Positions 16,373 to 24,167 of a stretch of 28,870 nt of DNA are shown here, one piece after another. Numbering within the stretch: the first letter of the stretch is position 1; the number at the start of each line of letters is the position of its first letter. A model generated the notes under the pieces. It worked only from the letters and a program-made list of their open reading frames with translations. It did not search any database and had not been told where the DNA came from. A program made the translations under genes and the position numbers. The DNA comes from Alistipes sp. CAG:268 (GTDB lineage Bacteria > Bacteroidota > Bacteroidia > Bacteroidales > Rikenellaceae), in assembly GCA_000434235.1 (NCBI GenBank), contig FR892023.1, positions 88,326 to 117,195 on the forward strand, in the 5' to 3' direction.

Positions 16373-19159
16373 ATGGCAAACGATAACGTAATCCATATCA
16401 AGGGGGCCCGGGTCCACAACCTCCGCAACATCGACATCGACATCCCGCACGACCGGCTGGTCGTCGTCACGGGGCTCTCGGGCTCGGGGAAATCGACGCT
16501 GGCCTTCGACACGATCTTCGCCGAGGGGCAACGCCGCTACGTCGAGAGCCTGTCGGCCTATGCCCGCCAGTTCCTGGGCAAGATCAACAAGCCCGACGTG
16601 GACGTCATCTCGGGCATCGCACCGGCGATCGCCATCGAGCAGAAGGTCAATACGCGCAATCCCCGCTCGACGGTCGGCACGACCACCGAGATCTACGACT
16701 ACCTGAAGCTGCTCTTCGCCCGCATCGGCCGCACCTACTCCCCCGTATCGGGACGGGAGGTGCGCTGCTACGACGTCGATGACGTCGCGGCCCGGATCCT
16801 CGCCCGCGGCGGCGAGCGGGTGGTGATCGCGGCCCCGCTGCAGCTGGCCGCCGGGCAGGGACTCATCGAGAAGCTCACGCTGCTGCTCGCGGACGGCCTG
16901 ATGCGCGTCCATGCCGGCGGCCGGGTGCAGCTCATCGAGGATTTCATCCCCACGGTGGGCCCCGAAACGACCGCCGACGGGATCCGCGTAGTCGTGGACC
17001 GGCTCCGCGTGGCACAGGACGACGACACGCAGACCCGTGTGCGGGACTCGGTGGCCCGCGCCTTTTCCTACGGGGACGGGGTCTGCACCGTCCTGACGGA
17101 CGACGCCGAGGAGGAGTTCTCGTCGCGCTTCGAGGCCGACGGCATCGAGTTCGAACACCCCACCGAGCACCTCTTCAGCTTCAACAACCCGCTCGGGGCC
17201 TGCCCCCGCTGCGAAGGGTACGGCAAGGTCATCGGCATCGACGAGGACCTGGTGATCCCCGACAAAAGCAAGACGATCTACGAGGACGCCATTGCCTGCT
17301 GGCGCGGCGAGACGATGCGCAAGTGGAAGCAGCTGCTCGTCGAGAACGCCCCGAAGTTCGGCTTCCCGATCCATACGCCGTTCCACGAGCTGACGCAGGA
17401 GCAGAAACGGCTGCTCTGGCGCGGCAACGAATATTTCCACGGACTCGACGAGTTCTTCGAGTACATCGACTCGGAGCGGCGCAAGATCCAGTTCCGCGTG
17501 ATGAAGGCCCGCTACACGGGCAAGACCGTCTGCCCCGAGTGCGGCGGCTCGCGCCTGCGCCGCGAAGCGCTCTACGTGCGCGTCGGCGACCGCACGATCG
17601 CCCAGATAGTGGCGATGCCGGTGGACGAGCTGATCCCCTTCTTCAACGCGCTGCAGCTCGACGAACACGACACGAAAACCGCGGCGCGCATCCTGACCGA
17701 GATCCGCAACCGCCTGCAATACCTCGCGGACGTGGGGCTGGGATACCTCACGCTCGACCGCCTCTCCTCGACGCTTTCGGGCGGCGAGAGCCAGCGCATC
17801 AACCTCTCGACCTCGCTGGGCAGCAACCTCACCGGTTCGCTCTACATACTCGACGAGCCCTCGATCGGGCTTCACCCGCGCGACACGCACCGGCTGATCA
17901 AGGTCCTCGGGCAGCTGCGCGACTTGGGCAATACGGTGATCGTCGTCGAACACGAGGAGGAGGTGATCCGCGCCGCCGACTGGATCGTGGACATCGGACC
18001 CGAGGCGGGGTACAACGGCGGCAGGGTGGTCTTCAACGGCCCGCTGAACGACCTGATGCAGTGCACCGGGAGCCTGACGGCCGACTACCTCACCGGCCGC
18101 CGCTCGATCGCCGCACCGGCCATGCCCCGCGGCTGGAGCCACTCGATCACGATCCGCGGCGCCCGCGAGAACAACCTCCGCAACATCGACGTGCGGATCC
18201 CGCTCGGCGTGATGACGTGCATCACGGGGGTGAGCGGCTCGGGAAAATCGTCGCTGGCCAAGGGGATCCTCTATCCGGCACTGCGCCGGATGCTCTTCGA
18301 CACGGGAGTCAAGCCGGGCGACTTCGACGGCATCGACGGCGACGTCGGGCTGCTCAAGTCGGTCGAGATGGTCGATCAGAATCCCATCGGAAAGTCGTCG
18401 CGCTCGAACCCCGTGACCTACATCAAGGCCTACGACGAGATCCGCAAACTCTACTCCGACCAGCCCTACGCCCAGCATACGGGTCTCGGGGCCTCGGCCT
18501 TCTCGTTCAACATCGCCGGAGGCCGCTGCGAGGAGTGTCAGGGCGAAGGGGTCATCAAGGTCTCGATGCAGTTCATGGCCGACGTCGAACTGGTCTGCGA
18601 GGCGTGCGGCGGAAAACGGTTCCGCGACGAGGTGCTCGAGGTGAAGTACCGCGGCAAGTCGATCTACGACGTGCTGGAGATGACCGTGGACGACGCCGTG
18701 GCCTTCTTCGGCGAGGATGCCGCTAACGCCACCTGCCGCAGGATCGTCGAACGCCTCCGTCCGCTGCAGGACGTCGGGCTGGGCTACGTGAAGCTGGGCC
18801 AGTCCTCCTCGACCCTCTCGGGCGGAGAGAGCCAGCGCGTCAAGCTCGCGTCGTTCCTCACCAAGGACTCGGCGCAGGGCGGCGTGATGTTCATCTTCGA
18901 CGAGCCGACGACGGGACTCCATTTCCACGACATATCGAAGCTGCTGGCGGCCTTCGACGCCCTGATCGCCCGCGGCCACACGATCGTCATCGTCGAACAC
19001 AACATGGAGATCATCAAGTGCGCCGACTGGGTCGTGGACCTCGGTCCCGAAGCGGGATCGGGCGGCGGCAGGGTAGTCTTCGAGGGAACGCCCCGCGAAC
19101 TGGCGCAGTGCCCCGGCAGCCATACGGGCGAATTTCTGCGCCTGCACACCAAAATGTAA
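16373..19159 (+). CDS. uvrA: Excinuclease ABC subunit A
   Basis: DNA-damage recognition ATPase of nucleotide excision repair, acting with UvrB and UvrC. The 928-aa protein has two ABC modules: Walker [15 protein letters not shown] (34-47) and [13 protein letters not shown] (about 620), with signatures [12 protein letters not shown] (about 468) and [12 protein letters not shown] (about 816). The UvrB-binding insert after the first Walker region is kept, so this is not a short UvrA2. The zinc module in the second half is complete (CEEC at about 719 and CEAC at about 743). In the first module only one CxxC pair is seen (CPRC, about 276); the upstream pair of E. coli UvrA is replaced by [12 protein letters not shown]. 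The ATG at 16373 ([17 protein letters not shown]) is the family start; an upstream GTG is rejected. Confidence 0.96.
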   Translation: MANDNVIHIKGARVHNLRNIDIDIPHDRLVVVTGLSGSGKSTLAFDTIFAEGQRRYVESLSAYARQFLGKINKPDVDVISGIAPAIAIEQKVNTRNPRSTVGTTTEIYDYLKLLFARIGRTYSPVSGREVRCYDVDDVAARILARGGERVVIAAPLQLAAGQGLIEKLTLLLADGLMRVHAGGRVQLIEDFIPTVGPETTADGIRVVVDRLRVAQDDDTQTRVRDSVARAFSYGDGVCTVLTDDAEEEFSSRFEADGIEFEHPTEHLFSFNNPLGACPRCEGYGKVIGIDEDLVIPDKSKTIYEDAIACWRGETMRKWKQLLVENAPKFGFPIHTPFHELTQEQKRLLWRGNEYFHGLDEFFEYIDSERRKIQFRVMKARYTGKTVCPECGGSRLRREALYVRVGDRTIAQIVAMPVDELIPFFNALQLDEHDTKTAARILTEIRNRLQYLADVGLGYLTLDRLSSTLSGGESQRINLSTSLGSNLTGSLYILDEPSIGLHPRDTHRLIKVLGQLRDLGNTVIVVEHEEEVIRAADWIVDIGPEAGYNGGRVVFNGPLNDLMQCTGSLTADYLTGRRSIAAPAMPRGWSHSITIRGARENNLRNIDVRIPLGVMTCITGVSGSGKSSLAKGILYPALRRMLFDTGVKPGDFDGIDGDVGLLKSVEMVDQNPIGKSSRSNPVTYIKAYDEIRKLYSDQPYAQHTGLGASAFSFNIAGGRCEECQGEGVIKVSMQFMADVELVCEACGGKRFRDEVLEVKYRGKSIYDVLEMTVDDAVAFFGEDAANATCRRIVERLRPLQDVGLGYVKLGQSSSTLSGGESQRVKLASFLTKDSAQGGVMFIFDEPTTGLHFHDISKLLAAFDALIARGHTIVIVEHNMEIIKCADWVVDLGPEAGSGGGRVVFEGTPRELAQCPGSHTGEFLRLHTKM

Positions 19160-19168
19160 CCAATCCGC

Positions 19169-20412
19169 ATGGAATTCTACACATATACGCTTCCCAACGG
19201 CATCCGAGGCATCCACCGGCAGGTGAAGGGCTCGGTGGCGCACTGCGCACTGGTCATCGACGCCGGGAGCCGCGACGAGCATCCCGACGAGTACGGACTG
19301 GCGCACTTCACCGAGCACGCCTTCTTCAAGGGCACCCGGCGGCGGCGCGCCTGGCAGGTGAACTGCCGCCTGGAGAACCTTGGCGGGGAGCTCAACGCCT
19401 TCACCACGAAGGAGGACACGACGATCCACGCCACGACAAGGAGGACCCGACGATCAACGCCACGACGCTCCGGGGCGACTTCGCGAAGGCCGCGGAGCTG
19501 ATCGCCGACATCGCCTTCCGCTCGACCTTCCCCGAGCGCGAGCTCGAGCGCGAGAAGGAGGTCATCGCCGACGAGATCAACACCTACAAGGACTCGCCGG
19601 CCGACATGATCTACGACACGTTCGAGGACCTGCTCTTCGCCGGGTCGGAGCTGGGGCACAACATCCTGGGGCGCAAGGCGGCCCTCGCCCGCTACGACAG
19701 CGACGCGATCCGCGCCTTCACGGCACGCACGCACACGACCGACCGCATGGTCTTCTCGTCGATCGGCAACATCGCGCCCCGCACGGCCGAGGCGGTGGCC
19801 CGGCGCTACTTCGCCGCCGAGGAGGCCTCGCAGCGCGGATTCCGCCGCGCGGCACCCGCCTATACGGCCCCGTTCGCCAAGGAAGTCGCACGGCATACCC
19901 ACCAGACGCACTGCATCATCGGCAACCGCGCCTGCGCCATCGGCGACGAGGACCGTCTGCCGCTGGCCCTCGTGACGAACATCCTCGGGGGACCGAGCGC
20001 CAACTCGCTGCTCAACACCGTCATACGCGAGAAACACGGGCTGTCGTACAACATCGAGGCCAGCTATACGCCCTATACCGACACGGGTATCGTAGCGATC
20101 TACTTCAGTTCGGACCACGACAACGCCGGGCGCTGCATCGCCCTCATCGAGGAGCAGCTCTACCGCCTCCGCACCGAACCCCTCACGGCCCGGCGGCTCT
20201 CGATGGCCAAGAAGCAGTTCATCGCCCAGCTGGCCATCTCGAGCGAGAGCAACGAAAGCTACATGCTCGGGGCCGGAAAGAGCCTGCTGCTCCACGACGA
20301 TGTGGACACGATGGAGCAGGTCTACGCCAAGATCCGCGAAATCTCGGCCGAACAGCTGACCGAAGTGGCCGGCAAGGTCTTCACGAACATGTCGCGGCTG
20401 GTTTACAAATAG
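19169..20412 (+). pseudogene. M16 family zinc metalloprotease, frameshifted by a 29-bp tandem duplication
   Basis: The plus-1 frame from the ATG at 19169 encodes the start of an M16B protease: MEFYTYTLPNGIRG, then the inverted zinc motif HFTEH (H46, E49, H50), FKGT and GGELNAFTTKEDTTIHATT. It then runs into missense sequence and stops at 19501. The rest of the protein continues in another frame, from LRGDFAKAAELIADIAF through EREKEVIADEINTYKDSP (third zinc ligand region) to the stop at 20412. A 29-nt segment occurs twice in tandem (19409-19437 and 19438-19466). Removing one copy restores one 404-codon frame with normal M16 sequence across the junction. The gene starts 9 nt after uvrA. Either the duplication is real and inactivates the protease, or it is an assembly artefact. 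Confidence 0.9.
19409..19466. repeat. Imperfect 29-bp tandem duplication inside the M16 gene
   Basis: Copy one is 19409-19437 and copy two 19438-19466. They are identical at 27 of 29 positions and differ at an A/C in the GGAC-x-CGACG context and a C/A in the GATC-x-ACGCC context. The first encodes KEDTTIHAT, the second KEDPTINAT. The 29-nt length breaks the reading frame. Confidence 0.95.
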
Positions 20413-20431
20413 ACAAAAAACGGAACACCCT

Positions 20432-20548
20432 ATGGAACGACCCTCGAACCGTCTGGTACTCATCGTCCTGCTCGACGCATTCGCCGATACGCCCGAGGCG
20501 ATCGACGCCTCCTACGAGTTCAACAAACAGGGCTTCTACGCCCGATAG
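20432..20548 (+). CDS. Putative small protein (38 aa), function unknown
   Basis: Short ORF from ATG 20432 to TAG 20548: MERPSNRLVLIVLLDAF at the N-terminus and EFNKQGFYAR at the end. It fits exactly between the M16 gene (19 nt upstream) and the methyltransferase start (5 nt downstream) on the same strand. Its codons follow the GC-rich third-position bias of its neighbours (CTC, ATC, GTC, GAC, GCC), which supports real coding. The first third is mildly hydrophobic and too short for a confident membrane helix. I recognise no family; it could also be the remnant of a larger gene or a leader for the next one. Confidence 0.45.
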   Translation: MERPSNRLVLIVLLDAFADTPEAIDASYEFNKQGFYAR

Positions 20549-20553
20549 CAACG

Positions 20554-21201
20554 ATGGAGGCACTCGAACGATACGTCCGCGCGCATTCGGAACCGGAGGA
20601 TGCGCTGCTGCAGGAGCTCGACCGCGAGACGCACCTGCGCACGGTCGCGCCGCGCATGGTCTCGGGGCACATCCAGGGGCGGCTGCTGGAGCTCCTCGTC
20701 CGGATGCTCCGCCCGCAGCGGGTACTCGAGATCGGTACCTTCACGGGCTACTCGGCCCTCTCGATGGCCGCCGGGCTGGAAGAGGGGGCGCAGCTCGACA
20801 CCGTGGAGGTGGACGACGAGCTGGAGGAGGTGGCGCAGTCCTACTTCGACCGTTCGCCCCACGGGGCGAAGATCCGCCTGCACATCGGCTCGGCATTGGA
20901 GATCGCACCCCGACTCGCTACGACGTTCGACCTGGTGTTCATCGACGGCGACAAGCGCGAATACCCCGACTACTACCGGATGCTGCTGGGAGACACGTCG
21001 GGTACACCGCTGGTGCACAGCGGCTCGGTGCTGATCGCCGACAACATCCTCTGGTCGGGAAAGGTTGTCGAACCCGTTGCGCACGCAGACCGCCACACGC
21101 AGGCGCTGCTGGAGTTCAACCGCATGGTGGTCGAGGACCCGAGGGTGGAGAACGTCATCGTCCCGCTGCGCGACGGACTGAATCTGATAAGGGTAAGATA
21201 A
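20554..21201 (+). CDS. Class I SAM-dependent O-methyltransferase (COMT-like)
   Basis: Member of methyltransferase family 3 (catechol/caffeoyl-CoA type); the substrate is unknown. The SAM-binding motif VLEIGTFTGYSALSMA lies at 57-72, the metal-binding FIDGDKREYPDYY at 129-141, and IADNILWSG with the metal-binding D and N at about 163-171. The 215-aa length is typical. It starts 5 nt after the small ORF and its TAA stop is 2 nt before the next ATG, so it is part of the uvrA-M16-methyltransferase-MazG group. The context does not identify a substrate. Confidence 0.92.
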   Translation: MEALERYVRAHSEPEDALLQELDRETHLRTVAPRMVSGHIQGRLLELLVRMLRPQRVLEIGTFTGYSALSMAAGLEEGAQLDTVEVDDELEEVAQSYFDRSPHGAKIRLHIGSALEIAPRLATTFDLVFIDGDKREYPDYYRMLLGDTSGTPLVHSGSVLIADNILWSGKVVEPVAHADRHTQALLEFNRMVVEDPRVENVIVPLRDGLNLIRVR

Positions 21202-21203
21202 CA

Positions 21204-21530
21204 ATGGAGATCAAGGAACTGCAGGAGCGCGTCGATGCGTGGATCCGAACCTACGGCGTGCGTTACTTCTCGGAACTTACAAACATGGCCTGCCTCACGG
21301 AAGAGGTGGGGGAGCTGGCCCGCATCATGGCCCGCACGTACGGCGACCAGTCGTTCAAGGCGGGAGAGAAAAAGAACCTCGCCGACGAGATGGCCGACGT
21401 GCTGTGGGTGCTGGTCTGCCTGGCCAACCAGACGGGTGTGGACCTCACGGCCGCCATGGAGGCCAACTTCGCCAAGAAGACCTCCCGCGATAGGGAGCGC
21501 CACCTCCACAACGAGAAGCTCCGGGACTGA
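21204..21530 (+). CDS. MazG-like nucleotide pyrophosphohydrolase
   Basis: All-alpha NTP pyrophosphohydrolase of the MazG type, which removes pyrophosphate from noncanonical or regulatory nucleotides; the precise substrate is unknown. The 108-aa protein carries the metal-binding motif EEVGE (33-37) and, 25 residues on, EMAD (62-65) in NLADEMADVLWVLVCLANQ. It is single-domain, unlike E. coli MazG (263 aa). The ATG at 21204 follows the methyltransferase stop by 2 nt. It is the last gene of the plus-strand cluster that begins with dapB. Confidence 0.88.
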   Translation: MEIKELQERVDAWIRTYGVRYFSELTNMACLTEEVGELARIMARTYGDQSFKAGEKKNLADEMADVLWVLVCLANQTGVDLTAAMEANFAKKTSRDRERHLHNEKLRD

Positions 21531-21560
21531 ACCGTCGGAGGCAGTGCGCCTGAGCCCCGA

Positions 21561-21606
21561 AAAACAGCCCCGTGCCGGAGAGCGCCGAAGCGTCTGACAC
21601 GGGGCT
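21561..21606 (-). terminator. Terminator after the M56 protease gene
   Basis: AGCCCCGTG (21566-21574) pairs with CACGGGGCT (21598-21606) around a 23-nt loop that can itself fold. On minus the stem is followed by GTTTTTCG, so it terminates the leftward M56 transcript. On plus no T tract follows, though it may slow mazG read-through. Confidence 0.65.
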
Positions 21607-21693
21607 CGCCTATGATAAGAGCGAGAAGGATGACACCGCATCCGGAAGACCGCGGCGAACCGCCGCACCGGATGGCTGCATCGGCAGATCAGG

Positions 21694-23451
21694 TCAGATT
21701 CCCTTCGGGGCGATCTCGGTGATCCGGATCGGCAGGGCCCGCAGGACGCATGCACGCTGCCCGGCATCCAGCCCGTCGAACGGAGAGCCGAACCACTTCC
21801 GCGCAAGATCGGCCCGCAGATCGGCATAAACCTCAGACAACGCCTGCTGTACGCCGGCATAGACGGCATAGGGAGTCGCACGGTCGATCTGAATGCCGAA
21901 CATGCCCAGATACTCGGCATAGTGCTCCGTACGGCCGTCGGGCAGGCAGATCGCAGTCGGACGATGCTCGGAAAGCGACCGGTCGTCCGTCGGGTTGAGC
22001 AGGAACTCCCGGGCCAGCGCCTTCAGTTCGTCGGGCGTACACTCCCTCCTGTTTCGTACGGTCCCGGCAAGCATGCGCCCCCGGGCATTGACCGACACCA
22101 GGAAACAGTTGCGCTCCGCAATCTTCAGGCGGAACGAATCGGGAAGCAGCGAGTCCCCCGGAATACACTCCACCATGTCACATGGCACCACGCCGGGTTT
22201 CGCCCCGTCGGGCGACGGTCCGATGCGGGGCGGGAGCATCCGGGAGACCTCGCAGCTGGCCGTTTCGTAGCGTACGCGCAGCACACGGGCCTCGCGCATC
22301 TGCTCCTTTAGGTCGGTCACGGCGCCCATGCACACCTCGCCGTCGGCACGCAGCGTGACTGTCAGGCGGGGGCGCTCCTCCTCGGAGAGGCGGTCGCGCT
22401 TCCGCGCAATCAGTTCGAGGATTCTGTCGCCGGAGGCCGGTGTGCCATCGACCCAGACCGAGTCGCGGCCGATGCGGATATCGAGATTCAGGGGATCGTC
22501 GCCCGACGAAGTGCGGGCGACGGCCGGAGGTTCGGGCTCCCGGGCGGTAAAGCTGCAAAGCAGGACCAACCCCGCCAGCACGGGAAGGGCAGCGCCCAGC
22601 CGCAGGGCGGCATGGCGCCGGTTGTTGCATCGCGTCATCATGGCAAATCGTTTTTTGGTGAGTGAATGGTTCAACCCGCAGGCTATATCCGGATTATAGC
22701 CGAAGAGCTGATGGAACAGGACGATCCGATAACGGGTGAGGTCGTAGCCTGCATCGAGCACCTCGCGGTCGGCCTCCCACTCGTGGACCTCCTTCAGCCA
22801 GCGCTGGGCGATCCAGACGAAGGGATTGAACCAGAAGAGGCTCCGCACAAACTCGACAATGAGGCATTCGACCGAATGGAGGTGGCGGACATGGCCCGCC
22901 TCGTGGCAAAGCACCATCGCGCGCCGCTCCCCCTCGTAGCCCGGACCCAGAAAGACCGTGCGCAGGAACGAGAAGGGGGCAGCCACCTGCGGGTTCTCGG
23001 CCAGCGTATAGCCGGCGCAGGGCGTAAGCCGCGAACGGCGGCGCAGGCGGCGGATGCGGTACAGCCGGACGACGAGCAGCCCCAGCGACAGCAGGGTGAC
23101 CGCGGCACAGGCTGCCGCCGGGAGCAGGCGCAGCGGGAGGGCATAACGCGGCGTCGCGGGGCGAGGTTGCGTCCCCGACACCGCCTCGCCCGCCGCCTCG
23201 CCGACTGCAGCAGGTCCGGCAGGGTACGCCTCCTGCAGCCACTCGGACCGGACGGAATCGGGATTCCGGACCGAAGCGGGGTAGACCGGGATCTCGAGGG
23301 CCGGGATCACGGCCGAGAGGAGGAGCGCCGCAACCAGATAGAGGCGGCACACCCGGAACGAAACCCTGCGCACCAGCACCAGCCGGTAGAAAGCCAGCAG
23401 GATTCCGCTGCAGAAGAGCATCTCGACGATATAGAGCAAGGGCGATTTCAT
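21694..23451 (-). CDS. M56 (BlaR1/MecR1-type) membrane metallopeptidase with ExbD-like periplasmic region
   Basis: Partner of the BlaI repressor: family members sense an envelope signal and trigger cleavage of BlaI. Hydrophobic segments at about 5-25, 34-52, 108-131 and 284-301 are the membrane helices. LCHEAGHVRHLHS (181-193) contains the HEAGH zinc motif and HEWEADREVL (223-232) the third ligand. There is no penicillin-binding sensor domain with SxxK as in staphylococcal BlaR1. Instead residues of about 322-400 resemble the periplasmic fold of ExbD/TolR (LDIRIGRDSVWVDG, then LTVTLRADGEVCMGAV and ARVLRVRYE), followed by about 185 residues I cannot assign. The gene starts 13 nt after blaI, so both form one transcript. 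Confidence 0.9.
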   Translation of the reverse strand: MKSPLLYIVEMLFCSGILLAFYRLVLVRRVSFRVCRLYLVAALLLSAVIPALEIPVYPASVRNPDSVRSEWLQEAYPAGPAAVGEAAGEAVSGTQPRPATPRYALPLRLLPAAACAAVTLLSLGLLVVRLYRIRRLRRRSRLTPCAGYTLAENPQVAAPFSFLRTVFLGPGYEGERRAMVLCHEAGHVRHLHSVECLIVEFVRSLFWFNPFVWIAQRWLKEVHEWEADREVLDAGYDLTRYRIVLFHQLFGYNPDIACGLNHSLTKKRFAMMTRCNNRRHAALRLGAALPVLAGLVLLCSFTAREPEPPAVARTSSGDDPLNLDIRIGRDSVWVDGTPASGDRILELIARKRDRLSEEERPRLTVTLRADGEVCMGAVTDLKEQMREARVLRVRYETASCEVSRMLPPRIGPSPDGAKPGVVPCDMVECIPGDSLLPDSFRLKIAERNCFLVSVNARGRMLAGTVRNRRECTPDELKALAREFLLNPTDDRSLSEHRPTAICLPDGRTEHYAEYLGMFGIQIDRATPYAVYAGVQQALSEVYADLRADLARKWFGSPFDGLDAGQRACVLRALPIRITEIAPKGI

Positions 23452-23464
23452 GGCAGACTCGGGT

Positions 23465-23848
23465 TTATTCGTCTTCGCGCAGCATGCGGAGGATGGCGTC
23501 GGTCTCCTCGACCGAGATGGCCTTATGCTCGGAGAAGAAGGAGACCAGACGGCTCACCGAACCGTCGAAGAAGGTGTCGAGTACGGTGGCCATGTAGCGG
23601 CGGGCGTAGTCGTCCTTCGAAACGAGCGGGTAGTATTCGTAGGTCTTGCCGTAGGCCTTGTGCCCCACATAGCCCTTCTTCTCGAGGATGCGGACAATGG
23701 TCGAAACGGTATTGTAGGCCGGTTTGGGCTCCTCGAGCGCATCGAGGATGGCATGCACGACGCAGGCACCCTGCCGCCAGAAGACCTGCATGATCTCCAG
23801 TTCGGCGCGGGTGAGCTCCTGGGGGCGGTTCTTGACAATCTCTACCAT
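23465..23848 (-). CDS. blaI: BlaI/MecI family transcriptional repressor
   Basis: Winged-helix repressor of 127 aa, normal for the family. RAELEIMQVFWRQG and PAYNTVSTIVRILEKKGYVGHK form the DNA-binding domain; DTFFDGSVSRLVSFFSEH is the dimerisation region, with the Leu-Val-x-Phe-Phe site near where BlaI proteins are cut. It is cotranscribed with the M56 protease and two operator-like palindromes lie in its own promoter, indicating autorepression released by proteolysis. No beta-lactamase gene is in the window, so the target genes may lie elsewhere or the pair may control only itself. Confidence 0.95.
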   Translation of the reverse strand: MVEIVKNRPQELTRAELEIMQVFWRQGACVVHAILDALEEPKPAYNTVSTIVRILEKKGYVGHKAYGKTYEYYPLVSKDDYARRYMATVLDTFFDGSVSRLVSFFSEHKAISVEETDAILRMLREDE

Positions 23849-23864
23849 AACTATAATTTTAGTT
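23849..23864. promoter_or_regulatory. BlaI operator box 1 (start-codon proximal)
   Basis: AACTA-N6-TAGTT, a 16-bp palindrome with one mismatched pair. It lies between the predicted start site and the blaI ATG and matches the layout of box 2. Confidence 0.65.
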
Positions 23865-23877
23865 GATTCTCCTGGAG

Positions 23878-23909
23878 CAAATATATAACTAATATTTTAG
23901 TTATGCAAC
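23878..23909 (-). promoter_or_regulatory. Predicted blaI-M56 promoter
   Basis: On minus, GTTG (23906-23909), a 20-nt spacer and TATATTTG (23878-23885) form a Bacteroidetes promoter in an AT-rich island. The start site would be near 23871, about 23 nt before the blaI ATG. Confidence 0.7.
23885..23904. promoter_or_regulatory. BlaI operator box 2 (core promoter)
   Basis: ATAACTAA-TATT-TTAGTTAT is a perfect 8-bp inverted repeat that fills the spacer between the -33 and -7 elements. It shares the AACTA-N6-TAGTT core with box 1, 38 nt away centre to centre. A lone AACTA half-site follows at 23907-23911. Confidence 0.75.
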
Positions 23910-24109
23910 TATATTTTTAATATTTCATGAAAAATCATCCGCCGTCGGCAGAGAGGGCAGGCTGCGGACCGGAAAAAAAAGAAGCACGAGCGAGACGGCT
24001 CGAAGCAAAAAAAGGAGCGAAAACAGGGGAGAAGACGCAGCAAGGGCATGGGGCATAGCGGCATCGCAACGCAAAGGGAGCAAGACAAGGAAGAGCAGGG
24101 GGGGGCAGC
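23910..24109. other. Purine-biased spacer between blaI and the phosphohexomutase gene
   Basis: The gap 23849-24167 holds the blaI promoter at one end and a terminator at the other. The middle has no supportable gene. Its plus strand is strikingly rich in A and G, with runs A8 and A7 and a G8 run at 24098-24105. A 72-codon minus-strand frame here has T-rich codons unlike the genome and is not credible. Confidence 0.6.
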
Positions 24110-24141
24110 AAAAAGCCGGGGCCCGATTGTCGGGCCCCGGC
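24110..24141 (-). terminator. Terminator of the phosphohexomutase gene
   Basis: GCCGGGGCCCGA (24115-24126) pairs perfectly with 24130-24141 around a TTG loop, giving 12 bp. On minus a TTTTT tract (24114-24110) follows. It lies 26 nt after the stop codon. Confidence 0.9.
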
Positions 24142-24167
24142 ACAGTCGGGAAGGGACGCGCGGCCGG

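Noticed and set aside
16292..19429. Minus-strand open frame of over 1000 codons opposite uvrA
   Set aside because: GC-rich third positions in the sense gene suppress stops on the opposite strand. The translation has no recognisable domain, while the plus strand encodes a complete UvrA.
23925..24143. Hydrophobic 72-codon minus-strand ORF between the mutase gene and blaI
   Set aside because: It begins with a GTG inside the terminator hairpin, is rich in TTT/CTT codons unlike the genome, and its hydrophobicity follows from the pyrimidine-rich strand.
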